A DNA stretch of 64,000 nt from Micromonospora sp. WMMD1120. Its GTDB lineage: Bacteria > Actinomycetota > Actinomycetes > Mycobacteriales > Micromonosporaceae. The stretch spans positions 7,040,001 to 7,104,000 of the forward strand of contig NZ_JARUBO010000005.1 of the NCBI RefSeq assembly GCF_029626235.1, read 5' to 3'. Below are positions 1 through 8,117 of this stretch, piece by piece. Every line of letters starts with the position of its first letter. Positions within the stretch are counted from its first letter, which is position 1. The notes beneath the pieces were generated by a model, which was given only the letters and a program-made list of their open reading frames with translations, searched no databases and was not told the origin of the DNA. The position numbers and the translations under genes were made by a program.

Positions 1-252
1 CGGGCCGACGACCTTCCCGGCGGGCGGCGGTTCTGGGCGGCGGAGGCGCCGACCGACTGGATCCGCCGGGTGCCGCCGGTGCGCCTGCCCGGCCTGGGCT
101 TCGGCCGCCGCCCCGGCGACCCGGCGTTCGGCGCCCGCCCGCTGCCGGTGGCGGGAGTGGCGGGACACGACGGTTACCTCGTCGCGGGCAGCGCCGCGCT
201 CGTCGCGACGGCGGCGGTCGTGCTCGGCGGCCCGAACGGGGACCGCCGGTGA
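1..252 (+). CDS. C-terminal end of an unrecognised protein (cut by window edge)
   Basis: An open frame enters from the left edge and ends at TGA 250-252. Only the last 83 residues are visible. They include an Arg/Pro/Gly-rich stretch, then a more hydrophobic Ala/Val-rich segment just before the C-terminus. I recognise no family in this fragment. The stop overlaps the GTG start of the acyltransferase gene (GTGA at 249-252), so the two genes are translationally coupled and probably share an operon. Codon use is typical of the window. Confidence 0.6.
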   Translation, partial: RADDLPGGRRFWAAEAPTDWIRRVPPVRLPGLGFGRRPGDPAFGARPLPVAGVAGHDGYLVAGSAALVATAAVVLGGPNGDRR

Positions 253-1481
253 GCCGGGACCGGGCGGTCGACGCGCTGCGGGCGTACGCGATCGGCGGGG
301 TGGTGCTGGGGCACTGGCTGGTCACCGGGTTGGTGCTGGGCGACGACGGTGGTCTGCGCCAGGCCAGCCCGCTGACCGCGCTGCCCGGCCTCGCCCCGGT
401 GACCTGGGTGTTGCAGACCCTCGGGTTGTTCTTCTTCACCGCCGGTTTCGGCTCGACCCGGTCGCTGAGCCGGCACCCGGGAGGCGCGGGCGGCTGGCTG
501 GCCCGTCGACTGCGACGGCTGCTGCTGCCCGCCGTGGCGCTGCTCGGGGTCGGGTCCGCCGGGTTGCTCGCCGCCACCGTCCTCGGCACCCCGGACGCCA
601 CGCTCTCGGTGGCGCTGCGGCTCGCGGTGAGTCCGTTGTGGTTCCTGCTGCCGCTCGTGGCCCTGGTGGCGACGACCGGCCCGCTGCGCGCCGCCGTACG
701 CCGGTGGGGGCTGCTCCGGTGCGTGACCCCGGCGGTCGCCCTGGTCGCCGCGGCCGACCTGGCCGTCCGGTCGCTGCCGGCGGGCGGCGCGCTGCCCCCG
801 GTCACCGTCGTGGTGGCCTGGTCGGTGCCGTACCTGCTGGGGGTGGCGCACGCCGACGGGCGGCTGGCCGGCTGGCGGGCCGGCGTCGCGTTGCTGGCCG
901 GCGGGGCGGTCGCGTTGGCGGTGCTGCTGGCGCTGGGCTACCCGGTGAGCGCTGTCGGCGTGCCCGGGGCCGGAGTGTCCAACCTGAACCCGCCGTCGCT
1001 GCTGGTCGTGGCGCTCGCGGTCGCGCAGGTCGGGCTGGGGCTGCTGGCGCGGCCGGCGCTGCGACGGCTGCTGACCCGCCCGCTGCCGCACGCGGCGGTG
1101 ACCGGGGTGAACCGGCACGCGATGCGGATCTACCTGTGCCACCAGCCGGTCCTGGTGGGGGTGACCGCGCTCACCGCCCGCACCGGGCTGCGTCTGCCCG
1201 GACTGCACACCGACCCGGACGATCCGATCTGGGTGCTGGCCCGCTTCTGCTGGTTGCCGCTGCTCGCCGCGGTGCTGGTCACCGTCGTACGGACCGGTCG
1301 GCCGGGAGCGCGTGGCGGGCCGGGCGGTGGAGGCTCCGCCGGCCGGTCGGCCGAGTGCGTCGCGCCGCCGGCGCGGGTGTACGATCATCGACGTTCCGGC
1401 CCGCCCGACCCGCAGGAGGTGATCGCTGTGCGAGATAGCGATCCTCCCAGTCGTGGCCGGGCCGATGGTCAGCCCCGCTGA
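249..1481 (+). CDS. Membrane acyltransferase (acyltransferase 3 family)
   Basis: A 410-residue polytopic membrane protein. It opens with the family-typical RDRAVDALRAYAIGGVVLGHW, in which the Arg/Asp cluster and the His at the first membrane helix are characteristic of acyltransferase-3 (OafA/NolX-like) proteins that move acyl groups onto sugars or other acceptors in the membrane. About ten hydrophobic helices follow, with a second conserved-looking patch near residues 290-305 (NRHAMRIYLCHQPVL). The last 60 residues are hydrophilic and probably cytoplasmic. The start is GTG, overlapping the upstream stop by 4 nt. The acyl donor and acceptor cannot be read from sequence. Confidence 0.8.
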   Translation: MSRDRAVDALRAYAIGGVVLGHWLVTGLVLGDDGGLRQASPLTALPGLAPVTWVLQTLGLFFFTAGFGSTRSLSRHPGGAGGWLARRLRRLLLPAVALLGVGSAGLLAATVLGTPDATLSVALRLAVSPLWFLLPLVALVATTGPLRAAVRRWGLLRCVTPAVALVAAADLAVRSLPAGGALPPVTVVVAWSVPYLLGVAHADGRLAGWRAGVALLAGGAVALAVLLALGYPVSAVGVPGAGVSNLNPPSLLVVALAVAQVGLGLLARPALRRLLTRPLPHAAVTGVNRHAMRIYLCHQPVLVGVTALTARTGLRLPGLHTDPDDPIWVLARFCWLPLLAAVLVTVVRTGRPGARGGPGGGGSAGRSAECVAPPARVYDHRRSGPPDPQEVIAVRDSDPPSRGRADGQPR

Positions 1482-1680
1482 GCCACGACTCAGTCCGGTG
1501 AGCTGACCCCGCTCCGCTCCCCCACCGCTTCGGCCTCCGCTGCCGAGGTGTGTGCGCCGCGCGCCGCCCGACCCCGGGCGGTCGCCGGGAGCCGCCCGGT
1601 CACGACTTCGTGTGCGCGTCCCCACCCCCTGCGGTCCGCCCCCAGCACGCGGGCCGTCCAGCCGCCACCCGGAGCCGTCC

Positions 1681-1767
1681 ATGAGCCGCTACGTCGCCCC
1701 GCTGGGCTTCACCCTCGCCGCCGTCTGGGTGGCCGTCGTCTTCGTCCTCGCCGGCGGCGGGCACTGA
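1681..1767 (+). CDS. Possible 28-residue single-pass membrane peptide
   Basis: A small ORF preceded by GGAG about 7 nt before the ATG. It encodes MSRYVAPLGF, then one strongly hydrophobic helix rich in Ala/Val, and a short GGGH end. This is a plausible single-pass small membrane protein in an otherwise gene-free 394-bp gap between the acyltransferase and the convergent VWA gene. A perfect 12-bp hairpin lies 74 bp downstream. A longer in-frame ORF exists from 1552, but its first part is Arg/Pro-rich low-complexity sequence and unlikely to be translated. Function is unknown and there is no family match I can name. Confidence 0.45.
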   Translation: MSRYVAPLGFTLAAVWVAVVFVLAGGGH

Positions 1768-1840
1768 CGCTCCCGTCGTCGGCCGACCACCCCGGCCCTC
1801 GGCGTGCCGCTCCCGACTGCCGGTCCGCCCGGCGCGGGCG

Positions 1841-1868
1841 GCCGGCGGCGGTACGCACCGCCGCCGGC
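1841..1868. terminator. Hairpin between convergent genes
   Basis: A perfect 12-bp inverted repeat (GCCGGCGGCGGT / ACCGCCGCCGGC) with a 4-nt loop lies 7 bp before the stop of the minus-strand VWA gene. Its position suits a bidirectional factor-independent terminator. There is no U-tract, as is usual in high-GC actinomycetes. Confidence 0.55.
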
Positions 1869-1875
1869 TCGCCGG

Positions 1876-2826
1876 TCAGAGCATCCGCGACGACCACAGC
1901 AGACTGAGCGCGCCCGCGCAGAGCGCCAGCAGCAACGCCACCCCGGCGTACCACTGGGTCACCTCACGCGGTTCGGTGCGGAACCCGATCGAGCTGCCCA
2001 TGTCCTGGTAGACCTGCTTCAGCTCACTCACCGAGGCCGCCTCGTAGAAGTAGCCCTCGGTGGTCTCGGCGAGCTCGGCGAGGGCCAGCCGATCCACCGG
2101 AACCCGCTGCAACTGCCCGCCGATGTCGACCTGGCCGGTGTCGGTGCCGAAGGCGATGGTGGAGACCGGGACGTTCGCCGCCTGCGCGGCAGCCGCCGCC
2201 TCCTCCACCGCCCGGCCGGAGGTGCGGAAGCCGTCGGAGAGCAGCACGATCCGGGCCGGCGGGATGCCCGCAGCGCCGTCGGCCGGCACCCCCCGGATCG
2301 CCTCCAGGCAGGTGAACACCGCCTCGCCGGTAGCTGTCGCCTCGGCCAGCACCAGGCCGTCGATGGCGCTGGTCACCGCGTCCCGGTCCTTGCCCGGTGG
2401 CACCAGCACGTTCGCCGCCTTGGCGAACGACACCAGCCCCAGGTTGTAGCTCTTCGGCAGCTCGCTGACGAACTGCTTGGCCGCCTCCTGCGCCGCCTCC
2501 AGGCGGTTCGGCGCCACGTCGTCGGCCTGCATCGACAACGACACGTCGATGGCGAGCATCACTGTCGCCCGCTCCAACGGCTCCTTGGTGTCCACAGCCG
2601 GCCGGGCCAGCGCTGTGGCAAGCACCAGCAGGCAGAGCAGGAACGCCGTCGCCGGGACGTGCCGACGCCACCCCAGGCCCTTGGGCGCCACGGTACGGAG
2701 CAGGTCCACATTGGTGAACCGCATCGCGTACGCCCGGCGGTGCAGCTGGCGCCAGACGTAGAACGCGGCGAGCGCGACCACCGGCAGGACTGCCAGCAGC
2801 CACCACGGTTGCATGAATCGGATCAT
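1876..2826 (-). CDS. VWA-domain (BatA-like) membrane protein
   Basis: A 316-residue protein. An N-terminal membrane pair (about residues 6-25 and 55-75) flanks a basic loop, followed by a von Willebrand A domain with a MIDAS start DVSLSM, and a final membrane helix before the C-terminus. This is the BatA/Aerotolerance arrangement: a membrane-tethered metal-binding VWA domain that works with MoxR AAA+ ATPases. The ATG overlaps the DUF58 stop (ATGA at 2826-2823), and it is the third gene of the MoxR-DUF58-VWA operon. The role is probably assembly or quality control of a membrane-associated protein; the client is unknown. Confidence 0.85.
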   Translation of the reverse strand: MIRFMQPWWLLAVLPVVALAAFYVWRQLHRRAYAMRFTNVDLLRTVAPKGLGWRRHVPATAFLLCLLVLATALARPAVDTKEPLERATVMLAIDVSLSMQADDVAPNRLEAAQEAAKQFVSELPKSYNLGLVSFAKAANVLVPPGKDRDAVTSAIDGLVLAEATATGEAVFTCLEAIRGVPADGAAGIPPARIVLLSDGFRTSGRAVEEAAAAAQAANVPVSTIAFGTDTGQVDIGGQLQRVPVDRLALAELAETTEGYFYEAASVSELKQVYQDMGSSIGFRTEPREVTQWYAGVALLLALCAGALSLLWSSRML

Positions 2827-3806
2827 CGTGTCGTCCCCCTGGTGCGCGCGTGCCGCTGCGCGGCCACGAATCGCACCATGTCCAGCAGCCAGTCTCGGTC
2901 CGTACGCAGACGCAGGTGGGCGGCCCCGGCACCGCGCAGGGCGGTGGCGATCGCGGCCCGTTGGGCGGTGGCGGCAGCGGCGTAGCGCTGCCGCAGCCGG
3001 GGGTCGGCGGTCTGCACCTCGTGCAGCTCGCCGCTCTCCGGGTCGACCACCGGCAACACGCCCACGTCGGGCAGCTCCAGCTCGCGCGGGTCGACCACCT
3101 CGATCGCCAGCACGTCGTGGCGGACCCGTAGCTTGCGCAACGGACGGGCCCACTGCTCGGGCGGGGAGAGGAAGTCGGAGACCACCACGACCACCCCCCG
3201 CCGCCGCGGCGGCCGGCTGAGCATCTCGATCAGCGCCCCCAGGTCACCACGGCCGGGCTGGATGGTGGTGCCGGCGACGGCGCGCAGCAGGCCCTGCGCC
3301 TCCTTGCGGCCGGAGCGGGCCGGCAGCCGGGTGAGCACACCGGGCCCGGGCGGCGGTGGTCCGCCACGCCAGCGCCGGGCCGGCGCGGACACCCCGCCAC
3401 CGGTGCCGATCACGGCGCCGATCCGGTTACCGCCGCGCACCGTCAGGTGCGTGATGGCGGCCGCGGCGGCGACCACCACCTCCCGCTTGAGCCACTGCCC
3501 GGTGCCGAAGTCCAGGCTGGCCGAGAGGTCCAGCGCGAGCCAGGTCTCCAGTTCCCGGTCGGCGACCGTACGCCGGACGTGTGGTGTGGTGGTCCGTGCC
3601 GTGACCGGCCAGTCCATCCGGCGTACGTCGTCGCCGGGGCGGTACTCCCGGGACTCCCCCGCCTCGCTGCCCGGCCCGGGCAGCAGGCCGGCGTAGTCGC
3701 CCTGGAGCAGGCCGTCGAGTTTGCGGGTGACGAGCAGTTGGAGCCGGGACAGCAGCGCCTCACTCCGGTCGGCGAGCGGGGCGGGACGAGGGGTGGATGA
3801 GGTCAC
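2823..3806 (-). CDS. DUF58 domain protein of MoxR operon
   Basis: A 327-residue cytosolic protein with the DUF58 hallmark GESREYRPGDDVRRMDWPVTAR at about residues 50-72, followed by a VWA-like Rossmann fold (LALDLSASLDFG and later VVVVVSDFL). DUF58 proteins are standard partners of MoxR ATPases and BatA-like VWA proteins. It overlaps both neighbours by 4 nt (ATGA), so the three are tightly coupled. The protein carries an Arg/Gly/Pro-rich insert around residues 140-165, otherwise normal length. The exact biochemical role of DUF58 is not established. Confidence 0.85.
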   Translation of the reverse strand: MTSSTPRPAPLADRSEALLSRLQLLVTRKLDGLLQGDYAGLLPGPGSEAGESREYRPGDDVRRMDWPVTARTTTPHVRRTVADRELETWLALDLSASLDFGTGQWLKREVVVAAAAAITHLTVRGGNRIGAVIGTGGGVSAPARRWRGGPPPPGPGVLTRLPARSGRKEAQGLLRAVAGTTIQPGRGDLGALIEMLSRPPRRRGVVVVVSDFLSPPEQWARPLRKLRVRHDVLAIEVVDPRELELPDVGVLPVVDPESGELHEVQTADPRLRQRYAAAATAQRAAIATALRGAGAAHLRLRTDRDWLLDMVRFVAAQRHARTRGTTR

Positions 3807-4909
3807 GGCCGCTGCCCGGGCCAGCCTGCCCCCGGTGGCGGCGTGCTCGACGGCGGGGTGGCCTGCTGTCGGGGGGCGACCGCCGGGAGCGGGATCGTCG
3901 ACATCACCCGGTGCACGATGTGGTCGGCGGGTACGTCGTCGGCGAGCGCGTCGTAGCTGAGCACCAACCGGTGCCGCAGGATGTCCGGCGCGATGTCCTG
4001 CACGTCCTGCGGCAGGGCGTAGTCCCGCCCGCGCAGCAGCGCCAGCGCCCGGGTCGCCCGGACCAGGCCCAGCGAGGCGCGCGGACTGGCCCCGTACTGG
4101 ATCAGTTGCGCGACGTCGGGCATGCCGTGCTCGGCCGGGGCCCGGGTGGCCAGCACCAGCCGGACCGCGTAGTCGACGAGGGCGTTGTGGACGAACACCC
4201 CGTCCGCCTTGCGCTGGAGCGCGACCAGCTCGGGGGTGTCGAACACCGGCGTCGGCTCGGGCGCCGCCACGCCCATCCGGTAGACGATCTCCCGCTCCTC
4301 CGCGTCGGTCGGGTAACCCACCACGATCTTCATCAGGAACCGGTCCCGCTGCGCCTCGGGCAGCGGGTAGACGCCCTCCTGCTCGATCGGGTTCTGCGTC
4401 GCCATCACCAGGAACGGGTCAGGCACCCGATGGCTCTCGCCGCCGATGGACACCTGCCGCTCGCTCATCACCTCGAGCAGCGCGGACTGCACCTTCGCCG
4501 GCGCCCGGTTGATCTCGTCGGCGAGGAGGAAGTTGACGAAGACCGGGCCCAGCTCGACGTCGAACTTCTCGCTCGACTGCCGGTAGATCCGGGTTCCCAT
4601 GATGTCGGCCGGCACCAGGTCCGGAGTGAACTGCACCCGGGCGAAGGACCCGCCCACGACCCGGGCGAGGGTCTCCACCGCCAGGGTCTTGGCGACCCCG
4701 GGGACGCCTTCGAGCAGACAGTGACCACGGGCGAGCAGCGCCACGAACATCCGCTCCACCATCCGGTCCTGCCCGACGATCACCCGTTTGATCTCGAACA
4801 GCGCCTTTTCCAGCAGGGTGGCGTCCTGCGCGGGCGTGGTCACCGGTGGCGGTGTCTGCGGTGTCGCCCCGTTCGGCGTCGGGGCGTCGGGCATGGTCGG
4901 CTGGGCCAC
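3803..4909 (-). CDS. MoxR-family AAA+ ATPase
   Basis: A 368-residue AAA+ ATPase. Walker A is GVPGVAKT, Walker B LLADEINRAPAKVQSALLE, sensor 1 VMATQNPIEQEGVYPLPEAQRDRF, and a C-terminal lid follows. This is a standard MoxR-type chaperone ATPase, and it heads an operon with DUF58 and VWA genes. The GTG at 4909 is chosen because GGAGGA lies 3-4 nt upstream; an ATG at 4894 is an alternative. The N-terminal 25 residues and the last 25 are Pro/Thr-rich linkers. Confidence 0.88.
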   Translation of the reverse strand: MAQPTMPDAPTPNGATPQTPPPVTTPAQDATLLEKALFEIKRVIVGQDRMVERMFVALLARGHCLLEGVPGVAKTLAVETLARVVGGSFARVQFTPDLVPADIMGTRIYRQSSEKFDVELGPVFVNFLLADEINRAPAKVQSALLEVMSERQVSIGGESHRVPDPFLVMATQNPIEQEGVYPLPEAQRDRFLMKIVVGYPTDAEEREIVYRMGVAAPEPTPVFDTPELVALQRKADGVFVHNALVDYAVRLVLATRAPAEHGMPDVAQLIQYGASPRASLGLVRATRALALLRGRDYALPQDVQDIAPDILRHRLVLSYDALADDVPADHIVHRVMSTIPLPAVAPRQQATPPSSTPPPGAGWPGQRP

Positions 4910-5090
4910 CGGTCCTCCACAGCGTTCGTCGGTCGTCAGCGTTCGTCGGTTGTCGCGGCGTATCAAGACTCGCACGCCTTGCTGAGTGTCGAGGTGGGGA
5001 GAAGCCGATTTTCGCCGTGCCGTCCCCAGCAGCCGAATCGCGCATCTCGGGTGTGCGAAGAACGGCCTACCGCGTGTACGATTCACCCGT

Positions 5091-5151
5091 CGCCGGGCGA
5101 CTCCCCCCGTGGTCGCCCGGCGCTCAAACTTTCGTCCCGCCGCCCTAGACT
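5091..5151 (+). promoter_or_regulatory. Hairpin and -10 box upstream of small Cys/His gene
   Basis: A perfect 10-bp inverted repeat (CGCCGGGCGA / TCGCCCGGCG, 5091-5122) precedes a TAGACT box at 5146-5151, which sits 7 nt before the ATG at 5159. That spacing predicts a leaderless transcript. The same 249-bp divergent gap holds a direct repeat of AGCGTTCGTCGGT at about 4920-4950 on the moxR side. Confidence 0.4.
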
Positions 5152-5158
5152 GGCCGGG

Positions 5159-5389
5159 ATGAGCACCCCCTCCCCCGCCGCCGAGGCCCTGGTCTGCTCG
5201 GCCCGTGGCTGCCGAGCCGCCGCCGTGTGGGCGCTGGAGTGGAACAACCCCCGCCTGCACGACGCCGACCGGCGCAAGACCTGGCTGGCCTGCGCCGAGC
5301 ACCGCGGCACCCTCGGCGACTTCCTCGACGTACGCGGCTTCCTGCGAGCCGTCACCGCGGTGCCCGGATCGCCTACGCTCGACACGTGA
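5159..5389 (+). CDS. Small conserved protein with Cys/His zinc-site pattern
   Basis: A 76-residue soluble protein with the pattern C-SARG-C near residues 13-18, then WLACAEH near residues 42-48, a CxxxxC...CxxH arrangement suggesting one bound zinc. A TAGACT box 7 nt before the ATG suggests leaderless translation. Its stop overlaps the GTG of the PH-domain gene (GTGA), so it is coupled to it. Homologues in actinobacteria are, from memory, often labelled acetone carboxylase in databases, but nothing here resembles that enzyme. Function unknown. Confidence 0.75.
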   Translation: MSTPSPAAEALVCSARGCRAAAVWALEWNNPRLHDADRRKTWLACAEHRGTLGDFLDVRGFLRAVTAVPGSPTLDT

Positions 5390-6294
5390 GCGGCGACCCA
5401 CCGGCTTCCCCCGGCCCCACCTCCCCGTCCCGGCCGCCGATGCCGGCCACCGCGCCAACCGACGTCGAGCCGCCGGCCGACGCGCCAACCGACGTCGAGC
5501 CGCCGGCCGACGCGTCCCCGGGAGCCGGCGCGGAACAGCCCGACGTCGAGCCGCCACCCGGGGCGTCCCCGGGAGCCGGCGCGGAACAGGCCGACGTCGA
5601 GCCGCCGCCCGGGGCGTTCCCGGCGCCCGGCACGCTCGGTCCGGAGCCCGCCGCTCCCGACGTCTCGGCGCCCGCGCTGCTGCCACCGGCCGCGCTGCCA
5701 CCACCCGGCCACCGGCCCGCGCCCGCCGACCGGCGTGCTCCCGACCTGCCGGCGCCCGGCCTGCTGCCCGCCGACCCCGGGGCGCTGCTGACGGCCCCGC
5801 CCGGCGGGGGTCCGTTGGAGCCCTGGCCGGACACGGTCTCCTGGCAGCCGATCTCCACCGATCTGATCTGGGTGGAGCTGATCCGGCTGGCGGTCGTCGT
5901 CGCCATCGGGCTGGCGGTGACGGGGGTCGGCTGGGCACTGAGTGGTCACTGGCTGTTCGGGCTCGCCGTCGCCGTCGTGGTGCTGCTCGGGGCGTGGCGG
6001 GCCGTCACCGTCGTCCGCGCGGTCCGGGCCTGGGGGTACGCCGAGCGGGAGAACGACCTGCTGGTCCGGCACGGGCTGCTGGTCCGCCGGCTCTCCATCG
6101 TGCCGTACTCGCGGATGCAGTTCGTCGACGTCAGCGCCGGGCCGCTGGAACGAGCCTTCGACCTGGCCACCGTGCAGCTGCACACCGCGGCGGCGGCGAG
6201 CGACGCACGGGTTCCCGGCCTGCGCCCCACCGAGGCGTCCCGGCTCCGCGACCGACTCACCGCGCTCGGCGAGGACCGGGCGGAGGGGCTGTGA
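5386..6294 (+). CDS. Bacterial PH-domain (YdbS-like) membrane protein
   Basis: A 302-residue protein. Residues 1-140 are a disordered Pro/Ala-rich region with imperfect repeats of DVEPPADA/DVEPPPGA and SPGAGAEQ. Two membrane helices (about 165-205) follow, then a bacterial PH domain (DUF304) with the sequence ENDLLVRHGLLVRRLSIVPY and RMQFVDVSAGPLERAFDLATVQ, typical of YdbS. It is the first of a YdbS/YdbT-like pair, with 43 nt to the next gene. The long repeat-bearing N-terminus is unusual against the roughly 160-residue core of the family. Role in membrane biology is unproven. Confidence 0.82.
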   Translation: MSGDPPASPGPTSPSRPPMPATAPTDVEPPADAPTDVEPPADASPGAGAEQPDVEPPPGASPGAGAEQADVEPPPGAFPAPGTLGPEPAAPDVSAPALLPPAALPPPGHRPAPADRRAPDLPAPGLLPADPGALLTAPPGGGPLEPWPDTVSWQPISTDLIWVELIRLAVVVAIGLAVTGVGWALSGHWLFGLAVAVVVLLGAWRAVTVVRAVRAWGYAERENDLLVRHGLLVRRLSIVPYSRMQFVDVSAGPLERAFDLATVQLHTAAAASDARVPGLRPTEASRLRDRLTALGEDRAEGL

Positions 6295-6337
6295 GCACCC
6301 CGGCGGACGACCGCCGACCGGCCCGGGGGCCGGCCCG

Positions 6338-7867
6338 ATGAGCGACGGACCCGCCGAGCCGAGCACCGTCCCACCCGCCGGGCCGGTGCCAGCGGGGGCC
6401 GTGCCACCCGCCGGTCCGGTGCCAGCAGGGGCCGCGCCACCCGCCGGTCCGGTGCCAGCAGGGGCCGCGCCACCCGCCGGTCCGCCGGGGTACGGGCCGA
6501 GGCAGCCGGGGGCGCCCGACGCGTGGCCGACACCGCCCGGTGACGGTGACCGGGAGCCCCGGCAGCGACTGCACCCGCTCAGCCCGGCCCTGCACGGGGC
6601 GAAGTCGCTCGTCGTGGTGATCGCCGGCCTGTCCTGGTCCACGCTGTCCCGGGTCGGCTTCGGCTGGTTCGCCGCCATGGTGGCGGTGCTGGCGCTCGGC
6701 GCGACGGTGCTGTCGGTGGTCAGCTGGTACAACACCGGCTACCACGTGGTGGGCCGGGAGCTGCGGGTCTACGAGGGGCTGCTCTGGCGGCGTACCCGGG
6801 CGATCCCGTTGGAACGGCTCCAGGCCGTCGAGGTGGTCCGACCGCTGCTCGCCCAGCTCACCGGCCTGGCCGAACTGCGGCTGGAGGTGGTCGGCGGAGG
6901 CAAGACCGAGGCGCCGCTGGCGTACCTCGGGGTGGCCGACGCGACAGCGCTGCGCGAGCGGCTGCTGGTCCTCGCCGGGCGGGTGACGCAGACGCCCACG
7001 CCCGACCATGAGGTGCCCCCCGGAACGGCGACGACGCCGACGGCCCCACCGGGCCGCGCACTGCACACGGTCCGCAACCGGACCCTCCTGATCAGCCAAC
7101 TCCTCACGCCGCAGGCGTTCCTGCTCCCGTTCGGTGTGGCCTTCGTCGTGGCGCAGTTCCTCAGCGAGGGATCGTGGTCCTTCGTCGCGGTGGCGAGCAC
7201 GCTGACGGCGATGGCCGGGGTGCTGCTGCAACCGATCCGTCGGGTCCTCGACGACTGGAACTTCCGGCTGGCCCGCAGCGGCGGCACGCTACGGGTGCAC
7301 AACGGCCTGCTGGAGACGCGGGCGCAGACCGTGCCGCTGGAGCGGGTGCAGACCGTACGGGCCACCTGGCCGTTGCTGTGGCGGGTGAACGGCTGGTTGC
7401 GGCTGCGCCTGGAGGTCGCCGGGTACTCCGTGGCCGAGGCCGACGAGCGCAACAGCCCCGACCGGCTCCTGCCGGTCGGTGACCTGCCGACGGCGACGAT
7501 GATCGTCGCCGAGGTGCTTCCGGGGGTACGCCTCGACGCGCTCACCCTGAGCCCACCACCACCCCGGACCCGCTGGCTGCACCCGCTGGGCCGCAGCGCG
7601 TTCGGCGCCGGCCTGTTCGAGCAGGTGTTCGCCACCCGCTCCGGTCGGCTCACCCGGCAGTTGGTGATCGTGCCGTACGCCCGCATCCAGAGCGTGCGCG
7701 TGGTGCAGGGGCCGATCCAGCGCCGGCTGGGGCTGGCTTCGGTACACGCGGACACCGCCGGTGGCTCCGGCGCCACCGCCCAGGACCGCGACCTGGCCGA
7801 GGCCTGGGCCCTGGCCGCCGAGTTGACCACCCGCGCCCATCAAGCCCAAACCCCCAACCCCCGCTAA
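6338..7867 (+). CDS. YdbT-like protein with multiple bacterial PH domains
   Basis: A 509-residue membrane protein, partner of the preceding YdbS-like gene. After a Pro/Ala-rich N-terminus with three 11-residue repeats (PAGPVPAGAxP), it has paired membrane helices at about 90-130 and 240-285 and three DUF304 bPH domains. Family-typical strings include LLWRRTRAIPLERLQAVEVVR, LLETRAQTVPLERVQTVRATW and LVIVPYARIQSVRVVQGPIQ. The ATG at 6338 is the first good start in the frame after the upstream stop. Its C-terminus ends just before a C-rich tract and a long hairpin. Confidence 0.82.
   Translation: MSDGPAEPSTVPPAGPVPAGAVPPAGPVPAGAAPPAGPVPAGAAPPAGPPGYGPRQPGAPDAWPTPPGDGDREPRQRLHPLSPALHGAKSLVVVIAGLSWSTLSRVGFGWFAAMVAVLALGATVLSVVSWYNTGYHVVGRELRVYEGLLWRRTRAIPLERLQAVEVVRPLLAQLTGLAELRLEVVGGGKTEAPLAYLGVADATALRERLLVLAGRVTQTPTPDHEVPPGTATTPTAPPGRALHTVRNRTLLISQLLTPQAFLLPFGVAFVVAQFLSEGSWSFVAVASTLTAMAGVLLQPIRRVLDDWNFRLARSGGTLRVHNGLLETRAQTVPLERVQTVRATWPLLWRVNGWLRLRLEVAGYSVAEADERNSPDRLLPVGDLPTATMIVAEVLPGVRLDALTLSPPPPRTRWLHPLGRSAFGAGLFEQVFATRSGRLTRQLVIVPYARIQSVRVVQGPIQRRLGLASVHADTAGGSGATAQDRDLAEAWALAAELTTRAHQAQTPNPR
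6374..6472 (+). repeat. 33-bp in-frame tandem repeat, three copies
   Basis: Three nearly identical 33-bp units (6374-6406, 6407-6439, 6440-6472) plus a partial fourth encode PAGPVPAGAxP in the disordered N-terminus of the YdbT-like protein. Units 2 and 3 are identical at the DNA level, suggesting recent expansion by slippage or recombination. Confidence 0.85.
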
Positions 7868-7943
7868 CGCCCCCGCCCCGCCCCGCCCCGCCCCCGCCCC
7901 CGGCCCCGCCCCCGGCCCCGCCCCCGGCCCCGGCCCCGGCCCC
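7868..7943 (+). repeat. C-rich low-complexity tract
   Basis: Directly after the YdbT-like stop codon come runs of CCCCGCC and CCCCGGCC units. On the minus strand this is a G-run array with quadruplex potential. No coding content. It abuts a perfect 19-bp inverted repeat. Confidence 0.8.
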
Positions 7944-8004
7944 GTCGATCATGAAGTTATTGCCCTCCTCTGCGGCGTGTCGGCGCAATAACTTCATGAT
8001 CGAC
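7944..8004. repeat. Perfect 19-bp inverted repeat (hairpin element 1)
   Basis: Left arm GTCGATCATGAAGTTATTG (7944-7962) and its exact complement at 7986-8004 enclose a 23-nt loop. It lies between convergent genes (YdbT-like and PAP2), where it can serve as a bidirectional terminator, but the long AT-containing arm with a GTCGATC end is shared in style with other elements in this window. Confidence 0.85.
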
Positions 8005-8040
8005 GCGGGAGGGCGGGCCAGCGGACCGCAGACCGCACCA

Positions 8041-8080
8041 GACCGGACCAGGCCGGACCAGACCGGACCAGGCCGGACGG
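8041..8080 (+). repeat. 20-bp direct repeat
   Basis: Two tandem copies of a GACCGGACCAGGCCGGACCA unit (8041-8060 and 8061-8080, differing only at the end), themselves built from alternating GACCGGACCA/GGCCGGACCA half-units. Gene-free spacer between convergent genes. Confidence 0.7.
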
Positions 8081-8117
8081 CGACGAGCGTGCACGTCGCG
8101 GGGTCGCGCCCGGAGTT

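Noticed and set aside
174..1682. 502-codon minus-strand ORF opposite the acyltransferase
   Set aside because: Arg/Gly/Pro low-complexity product, no ribosome binding site; it is the antisense shadow of a GC-rich membrane protein gene.
3797..5389. 530-codon plus-strand ORF across moxR
   Set aside because: Only the last 76 codons (from ATG 5159) are real; the upstream part is antisense to moxR and low-complexity.
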